A DNA stretch of 5,915 bases, from positions 1 to 5,915 of the forward strand of contig CATOLW010000083.1 of the NCBI GenBank assembly GCA_951800935.1, in the 5' to 3' direction. Origin of the DNA: an uncultured Clostridium sp. (GTDB taxonomy: Bacteria; Bacillota_A; Clostridia; TANB77; CAG-508). Both the position numbers and the translations under genes were made by a program. Positions 1 through 5,915 of the stretch are shown piece by piece; position 1 is the first letter of the stretch; each line of letters opens with the position of its first letter. The notes beneath the pieces were generated by a model. It was given only the letters and a program-made list of their open reading frames with translations. It was not told the DNA's origin and searched no databases.

Positions 1-138
1 GAATGCTTTACAGGAACATTACAAGGTGGAGATGTCATTTTAAATGCAATCGTAACCATTATGATGTTAGTACAAACCATTGCTACCATTTTCTCAGGAA
101 TCGACTACCTAAAAGGGGCAAAAGAGTTAATTGTCTGA
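1..138 (+). CDS. pgsA: C-terminal end of probable phosphatidylglycerophosphate synthase (partial)
   Basis: Frame 1 is open from the window edge to a TGA at 136-138 and gives 45 residues. They form a hydrophobic stretch (about residues 13-32) followed by SGIDYLKGAKELIV. A last membrane helix running into an SG-x-DY-(F/L)-K tail is typical of the C-terminus of PgsA in Bacillota. This CDP-alcohol phosphatidyltransferase makes phosphatidylglycerophosphate from CDP-diacylglycerol and glycerol-3-phosphate in the cytoplasmic membrane. The catalytic CDP-alcohol phosphatidyltransferase motif lies upstream of the window, so the call rests on the tail alone. Another member of the family remains possible. 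The stop codon touches a REP-like repeat starting at 138. No T-tailed terminator follows directly. Confidence 0.7.
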   Translation, partial: ECFTGTLQGGDVILNAIVTIMMLVQTIATIFSGIDYLKGAKELIV

Positions 139-180
139 TTGGGGACGTTTCCTTTTGCTCCTTTTGGAGCAATTGGGGAC
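138..180. repeat. REP-like palindromic element next to pgsA stop
   Basis: The nonamer ATTGGGGAC occurs twice in direct orientation (138-146 and 172-180). Between the copies is a perfect 7-bp hairpin, TTGCTCC (155-161) and GGAGCAA (166-172), with a TTTT loop. A GGGGAC-type foot beside a short palindrome resembles extragenic REP units mobilised by IS200-like/RAYT (Y1) transposases; that link is inference. The element is G/C-richer than the surrounding A/T spacer, which supports it as an inserted unit. It could also act as a 3'-end stabiliser or weak terminator for pgsA, but no T tract follows the stem. No transposase is encoded here. Confidence 0.5.
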
Positions 181-246
181 ACATCTAGAACAAACCGAAA
201 ATCTTTGTTTTCAATAAATTTGTTTGTACACTAAATTAATGTTATT

Positions 247-286
247 TTATAGATTAGAAAAGTCATTGGATATATCTAATCTATAA
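247..286. repeat. 12-bp inverted repeat upstream of the greA promoter
   Basis: TTATAGATTAGA (247-258) and TCTAATCTATAA (275-286) are perfect reverse complements separated by 16 bases. The pair ends 15 bases before the -35 box of the greA promoter. No T tract follows on either strand, so it is not a classical terminator. It could be a regulator binding site, or a hairpin at the end of the pgsA transcript. The rest of the 139-396 spacer, apart from this repeat, the REP-like unit and the promoter, is featureless A/T-rich DNA. Confidence 0.45.
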
Positions 287-301
287 TAAAATGAGATTTG
301 C

Positions 302-330
302 TTGACAAATTTCATTTTTTGCCGTAAGAT
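302..330 (+). promoter_or_regulatory. sigma-A type promoter of greA
   Basis: TTGACA (302-307) is a perfect -35 match. It is followed by a 17-base spacer and TAAGAT (325-330) as the -10 element. Transcription should start near 337, leaving a leader of about 60 bases before the greA start at 397. Confidence 0.75.
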
Positions 331-396
331 AGTAAAAGATTTTTGAAAAGTATATGAAATAAAAGAAAATAAAACAAATTGGAAAGGAGAATTACC

Positions 397-873
397 ATGG
401 AAGAAAAAGAGGTAATATTAACACAAGAAGGATTTGATAATTTAGAAAAAGAATTAAATTATTTAAGAACAGAAAAAAGAGCAGAAATTGCAGAGAGAAT
501 AAAAGTAGCATTAGGATTTGGGGATTTATCAGAAAATTCTGAATATGATGAAGCTAAAACGGCACAAGCAGAAAATGAAGTAAAAATAGCAGAGCTAGAA
601 AATAAAATAAGACATGCAAGGATTATTGATGAAAAAGATATTGATACAGAAACGGTACAAGTGGGAAATATTGTAAAAGTATTAGATATGGAATTTGATG
701 AAAAAATCGAATATACCATTGTTGGTTCTACAGAAGTTAATTTAGCGGAAAATAAAATTTCAAACGAGTCTCCACTAGGAAGTGCTTTATTAGGTGCTAA
801 GAAAAACCATGTAGTAGAAGTAAATGCACCAGCAGGTATTATGAAGTATAAAATTTTATCCATTAAAAAATAA
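397..873 (+). CDS. greA: Transcription elongation factor GreA
   Basis: GreA enters the secondary channel of RNA polymerase and stimulates transcript cleavage in backtracked complexes, so stalled elongation can resume. The product is 158 residues, the usual family length. The N-terminal coiled coil (about 1-75) carries the tip signature GDLSENSEYDEAK at 42-54, including the acidic residues D43 and E46, equivalent to those that position the catalytic magnesium. The C-terminal FKBP-like domain (about 83-158) contains the family motif SPLGSALLGAKK. The start is the ATG at 397, 7 bases after AAGGAG (384-389). A TTG at 379 would add six residues but would place this site inside the gene. The gene has its own promoter at 302-330 and a strong terminator directly after the stop, so it is probably a single-gene unit. 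No key residue is missing. Confidence 0.96.
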   Translation: MEEKEVILTQEGFDNLEKELNYLRTEKRAEIAERIKVALGFGDLSENSEYDEAKTAQAENEVKIAELENKIRHARIIDEKDIDTETVQVGNIVKVLDMEFDEKIEYTIVGSTEVNLAENKISNESPLGSALLGAKKNHVVEVNAPAGIMKYKILSIKK

Positions 874-910
874 AAAAAACAGGATTCCTATAAATGGAAT
901 CCTGTTTTTT
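874..910. terminator. Bidirectional intrinsic terminator between greA and the minus-strand small gene
   Basis: A perfect 9-bp stem, CAGGATTCC (880-888) and GGAATCCTG (896-904), has a 7-base loop. An A tract before it and a T tract after it (905-910) extend the pairing and supply a T-rich tail on both strands. It begins right after the greA stop and lies about 18 bases beyond the end of the convergent gene at 929-1141, so it serves both. Confidence 0.9.
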
Positions 911-928
911 AGAGTCTAAAACGGACGA

Positions 929-1141
929 TTAATTGTCGCTTTCCCAGCCTTGTTTACAATACTGCTTTTCCAGTTTTCCAGAATACTTCTTGCAGTAATC
1001 AAGTATTCCTTCAAGAAATTCAACAACGTCTTTTCCATAGAGCCTATCTCCTTTCAGGTTATCGGAAAGGACTACAATGTTTTCGGGATTATCTTCATCC
1101 ATCAGGATAGTCATTGCCCGAACTTTTAGTTTTCCATCCAT
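929..1141 (-). CDS. Small acidic protein of unknown function, 70 aa
   Basis: I do not recognise this 70-residue protein. It has no signal peptide or membrane segment. The N-terminal half (KVRAMTILMDEDNPENIVVLSDN) looks like two short beta strands around an acidic turn. The C-terminal half is a charged, probably helical stretch (about 37-62) with two cysteines (51 and 61 by count). The ATG at 1141 follows AAGGAG (minus-strand sequence of 1149-1154) at 7-base spacing, which makes the gene credible despite its size. It lies 71 bases downstream of deoD on the same strand. No deoD terminator is seen between them, so read-through is possible, but it also has its own extended -10 promoter at 1187-1216. 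It ends at the shared terminator 874-910. By hand count G+C is about 39%, somewhat above the neighbouring genes. It also uses a CGG arginine codon that greA, deoD and pyrG lack, which hints at separate origin. Confidence 0.72.
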   Translation of the reverse strand: MDGKLKVRAMTILMDEDNPENIVVLSDNLKGDRLYGKDVVEFLEGILDYCKKYSGKLEKQYCKQGWESDN

Positions 1142-1186
1142 TTCTTTTCTCCTTTCATAATGCTGAAATTTTCGGTTATCTTCTTT

Positions 1187-1216
1187 ATTATAACACGATA
1201 GGAAACATAAAGTTAA
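1187..1216 (-). promoter_or_regulatory. Extended -10 promoter for the 70-aa gene
   Basis: On the minus strand TGTTATAAT (complement of 1187-1195) is a perfect TG-extended -10 element. TTAACT (complement of 1211-1216) lies 18 bases upstream as a 4/6 match to the -35 consensus. The start would be near 1180, about 39 bases before the ATG. The -35 overlaps the last codons of deoD. Confidence 0.55.
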
Positions 1217-1935
1217 ATTTTTAAAGCAGAACTCAAAGCCAACTTTATCATATTATTTAGACCATTTTGTCTTTCTTCTGGGGTAGCAATTTCTTTAATA
1301 TATTTTGAATCAACAACACTCATTAAACAAGCAGCTTTCTTATTTAATACTTTAGCAACATAGAATAAAGCGAAAGCCTCCATTTCAGCACTAACAGGGT
1401 TAAAATCTTGAGGAATTCTGGCTAGAAATTCGTTTACATTTGACATATAAACATCAAAACAATCAGTGCAAACAGTGTTTCCAGCTACAATAGAAAGATT
1501 AGTTTCTTTTGCTGTTTCAAGAATGATTGTATTTAATTCTTTACTTGCTTCTACCATATGACAAGTATCATTAGTTAAAGTAAGGGCAAAGTTCCCCTCA
1601 CTAAATACATGTTGAGATAATATAATATCAAATAATTTTAATTCTGGTTTATAACCTCCACAAGAACCAATGCGAATAATATTTTCTACTTCATAAAATT
1701 TGTATAGTTCATAACTATAAATCCCCATACTTGGCATTCCCATACCAGATGCCATAACAGTTAACTCTTTTCCTTGATAAGTTCCAGTATAAGCATACAT
1801 ACCTCTTACACTATTTACTAATTTGGCATTTTCTAAAAAATTTTCTGCAATATATTTGGCGCGTAAGGGGTCTCCAGGCATGATGACAGTTTTTGCAATA
1901 TCTCCTAATTTTGCTTCATTATGTGGCGTTGACAT
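1213..1935 (-). CDS. deoD: Purine nucleoside phosphorylase DeoD-type
   Basis: The 240-residue protein matches the hexameric, E. coli DeoD-like family (PNP/UDP family) in length and motif order. It performs reversible phosphorolysis of purine (deoxy)ribonucleosides to free base and (deoxy)ribose-1-phosphate in cytoplasmic purine salvage. Visible motifs are H5 in the TPH start, the phosphate-binding MPGDPLRAKYIAENFLE segment (G21, R25), R44 in VNSVRGM, R88 in the IIRIGSCGG strand and E184-M185-E186 for ribose binding. Near the C-terminus are D209, equivalent to the general-acid Asp204 of E. coli DeoD, and R222 (ERQ), its Arg217 partner. The residue before the Asp is Val where E. coli has Ser. 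The ATG at 1935 follows AAGGAGG (complement of 1944-1950) at 8-base spacing. It is divergent from pyrG and may be cotranscribed with the 70-aa gene downstream. Confidence 0.95.
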   Translation of the reverse strand: MSTPHNEAKLGDIAKTVIMPGDPLRAKYIAENFLENAKLVNSVRGMYAYTGTYQGKELTVMASGMGMPSMGIYSYELYKFYEVENIIRIGSCGGYKPELKLFDIILSQHVFSEGNFALTLTNDTCHMVEASKELNTIILETAKETNLSIVAGNTVCTDCFDVYMSNVNEFLARIPQDFNPVSAEMEAFALFYVAKVLNKKAACLMSVVDSKYIKEIATPEERQNGLNNMIKLALSSALKI

Positions 1936-1968
1936 AGTAATTTCCTCCTTTTTATTGATTATATAAGA

Positions 1969-1997
1969 ATTATAACAATAAAAATAAAAAAAAGCAA
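1969..1997 (-). promoter_or_regulatory. Promoter of deoD
   Basis: Minus-strand TGTTATAAT (complement of 1969-1977) is a perfect TG-extended -10. TTGCTT (complement of 1992-1997), a weak -35, lies 17 bases upstream of the hexamer. The start would be near 1962, giving a leader of under 30 bases. A second TATAAT on the same strand (complement of 1958-1963) has no plausible -35. The deoD and pyrG promoters stand back to back with -35 boxes about 8 bases apart. Confidence 0.6.
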
Positions 1998-2005
1998 AAA
2001 AGTAC

Positions 2006-2034
2006 TTGAAAAAAAATAAAGTACATGCTAAAAT
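2006..2034 (+). promoter_or_regulatory. Promoter of pyrG
   Basis: TTGAAA (2006-2011), a 17-base spacer and TAAAAT (2029-2034) form a good sigma-A promoter. TGC directly before the -10 makes it TG-extended. Initiation is predicted near 2041, exactly where the hairpin of the pyrG leader begins. The octamer AAGTACTT (2000-2007) is palindromic and overlaps the -35. Confidence 0.7.
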
Positions 2035-2040
2035 AGAAAT

Positions 2041-2108
2041 AGATTAAAAAAAAACCGCATTTGGCAATTTTTTTAATCTTTTTTTAGTTTTTAACCAAAA
2101 GCAGGTTT
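2041..2108 (+). promoter_or_regulatory. pyrG leader: terminator-like hairpin with loop-to-downstream pairing, possible attenuator
   Basis: AGATTAAAAAAA (2041-2052) pairs perfectly with TTTTTTTAATCT (2068-2079), and a T tract follows (2079-2085), giving an intrinsic-terminator shape right at the predicted transcript start. The 15-base loop contains CCGCATTTGG (2055-2064). This can pair with CCAAAAGCAGG (2095-2105), and with AAA/TTT flanks the helix is 2052-2064 with 2095-2108: 12 pairs, one A/A mismatch and one bulged A. It would form an H-type pseudoknot with the first stem. The downstream arm ends about 7 bases before the ribosome binding site. In B. subtilis pyrG, CTP controls leader termination through reiterative transcription of a GGGC start. 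That start is absent here, but the first C residues of the transcript follow a nine-A run (2046-2054). A regulatory role is inference; the pairing is directly visible. Confidence 0.55.
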
Positions 2109-2129
2109 AAAATAGAAAGGAAGTTTTAG

Positions 2130-3728
<1,599 letters not shown>

Positions 3729-3756
3729 AATTTTAAAATAAAAATCTAAAAAAGTA

Positions 3757-3785
3757 TTGACAAAAAAATAAAAAAAAGTTATAAT
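3757..3785 (+). promoter_or_regulatory. Consensus promoter of the tRNA-Gly pair
   Basis: TTGACA (3757-3762) and TATAAT (3780-3785) are both perfect and are separated by exactly 17 bases, in an A/T-rich spacer. Initiation is expected near 3792, about 19 bases before the first tRNA. Such a full-consensus promoter fits the high output needed for stable RNA. Confidence 0.9.
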
Positions 3786-3786
3786 C

Positions 3787-3902
<116 letters not shown>

Positions 3903-3912
3903 AATTTTATAT

Positions 3913-3986
<74 letters not shown>

Positions 3987-4022
3987 TTAAGTAAAATCGT
4001 CGCACCAGACGAAAACATTGAT

Positions 4023-4050
4023 AAATCAACTGTAAAGGTTGATTTTTTTT
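4023..4050 (+). terminator. Intrinsic terminator of the tRNA operon
   Basis: A perfect 8-bp stem, AAATCAAC (4023-4030) and GTTGATTT (4038-4045), has a 7-base loop and runs into eight T residues (4043-4050). It lies 37 bases after the second tRNA. A minor TCGTC/GACGA hairpin (3997-4012) precedes it and has no T tail. Confidence 0.9.
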
Positions 4051-4062
4051 GTCGCCTTTATC

Positions 4063-4091
4063 TTGAAAAAGGAAAGATGGTGTGGTATGAT
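4063..4091 (+). promoter_or_regulatory. Possible promoter overlapping the start of the 94-aa gene
   Basis: TTGAAA (4063-4068), a 17-base spacer and TATGAT (4086-4091), with TGG just before the -10, make a good TG-extended promoter. The -10 hexamer contains the best ATG of the following gene (4087-4089). If the promoter is real, transcripts start near 4098 and translation must begin further in. Confidence 0.45.
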
Positions 4092-4371
4092 TAGCATTGT
4101 AAAGAAGAAAAACAAGATAAAAAGAGAATTGCTCTCTAAAATTGAATGGGCTTGTAGTTTGAACTCTATAAAACTTGAACGCAAAATGATATTTGAAGGT
4201 TGTTTAAGAATTATAGAACATACAAACTTAGCATATGTAGAACCACATAGAGTAATTATTAAAGATAAGTTATTTTTATTCTTTAATGAACACGATTACT
4301 TTTATGTGGAAGATTTAAGGTATAAATACCCTTTATCTCAATTAAAAGACTACATAGAAAGGCTACTTTAA
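4087..4371 (+). CDS. Unrecognised small basic protein upstream of the recombinase, 94 aa
   Basis: I do not recognise this protein. From the ATG at 4087 it has 94 residues: a lysine/arginine-rich N-terminus (KKKNKIKRELLSK), a middle with HTNLAYVEPHRVIIKDKLFLFF that looks like beta strands, and a charged C-terminus ending in a probable helix (LSQLKDYIERLL). No signal peptide or clear membrane helix is seen. AAAGGAA (4068-4074) is 12 bases before the ATG, somewhat far. Later starts are a TTG at 4127 and an ATG at 4186, the latter giving 61 residues. A promoter-like -10 covering the 4087 ATG makes the true start uncertain. Its position 73 bases before a serine recombinase suggests it belongs to the same mobile element, perhaps as an accessory or control protein, but nothing in the sequence proves that. 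Confidence 0.6.
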   Translation: MISIVKKKNKIKRELLSKIEWACSLNSIKLERKMIFEGCLRIIEHTNLAYVEPHRVIIKDKLFLFFNEHDYFYVEDLRYKYPLSQLKDYIERLL

Positions 4372-4389
4372 TTTTAGAGTTTTTTTATG

Positions 4390-4406
4390 CTTAAAATTTA
4401 TTTAAG
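4390..4406. repeat. Short inverted repeat before the recombinase
   Basis: CTTAAA (4390-4395) and TTTAAG (4401-4406) form a 6-bp palindrome with a 5-base spacer in the 73-base gap before the recombinase. It has no T tail after it, although a T run (4380-4386) precedes it. It may be an operator for the recombinase or chance in A/T-rich DNA. Confidence 0.25.
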
Positions 4407-4444
4407 TGGCTTTCCATTCAATAGTGAAAGGAGAGATTTATAAA

Positions 4445-5915
<1,471 letters not shown>

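Noticed and set aside
3..188. 61-aa plus-strand open frame at the window start
   Set aside because: It is the +2 frame of the pgsA tail and runs into the REP-like hairpin; the protein is cysteine/arginine-rich nonsense.
459..863. 134-aa minus-strand open frame inside greA
   Set aside because: It is a shadow of the A-rich greA codons on the opposite strand, serine- and phenylalanine-rich, with no ribosome binding site.
2041..2085. The hairpin as a plain terminator of an upstream gene
   Set aside because: deoD runs away from it on the other strand, so no plus-strand gene lies upstream within reach; its position at the pyrG start favours a leader role.

Overview
The window comes from a low-G+C Gram-positive bacterium (Bacillota, probably a clostridial or related gut-type lineage). 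The evidence is A/T-rich codon use (AGA arginines, AAA lysines), strong AAGGAG-type ribosome binding sites, TTGACA/TATAAT promoters, T-tailed hairpin terminators and family resemblance of every recognisable protein. The exact genus cannot be read from the sequence.

Layout. (1) 1-138 is the 3' end of a probable pgsA (phosphatidylglycerophosphate synthase). Its stop codon abuts a small REP-like hairpin repeat (138-180). (2) A promoter at 302-330 drives greA (397-873), closed by a hairpin that can terminate transcription from both sides (874-910). (3) On the minus strand, a 70-residue protein of unknown function (929-1141) lies downstream of deoD, purine nucleoside phosphorylase (1213-1935). Both have TG-extended -10 elements. 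(4) A divergent control region (1936-2132) separates deoD from pyrG, CTP synthase (2133-3728). The pyrG leader has a terminator-like hairpin starting at the predicted +1, and a G/C-containing loop that can pair with a segment just upstream of the ribosome binding site. (5) A consensus promoter drives two identical tRNA-Gly(TCC) genes (3811-3884, 3913-3986), followed by a terminator (4023-4050). (6) Beyond that terminator the content looks accessory: an unrecognised small protein (4087-4371) and a large serine recombinase (4445 to the window end).

The chromosomal genes are housekeeping: transcript-cleavage factor (GreA), purine salvage (DeoD), CTP supply (PyrG), phospholipid synthesis (PgsA) and glycine tRNA. 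They form separate transcription units rather than one pathway operon.

The most unusual observation is in the recombinase. Its conserved protein sequence is continuous only if one C is skipped at each of three places (4511, 4809, 5863). Every one is a C directly before a GGN glycine codon, so it appears in frame as CGG and is followed within five codons by a stop. These are the only in-frame CGG codons in the recombinase, and the rest of the gene looks undamaged. Ordinary pseudogene decay does not readily explain this. Candidates are non-standard decoding of CGG (+1 shift), a systematic sequence artefact, or a shared mutational cause. The pyrG leader is the second most interesting feature.
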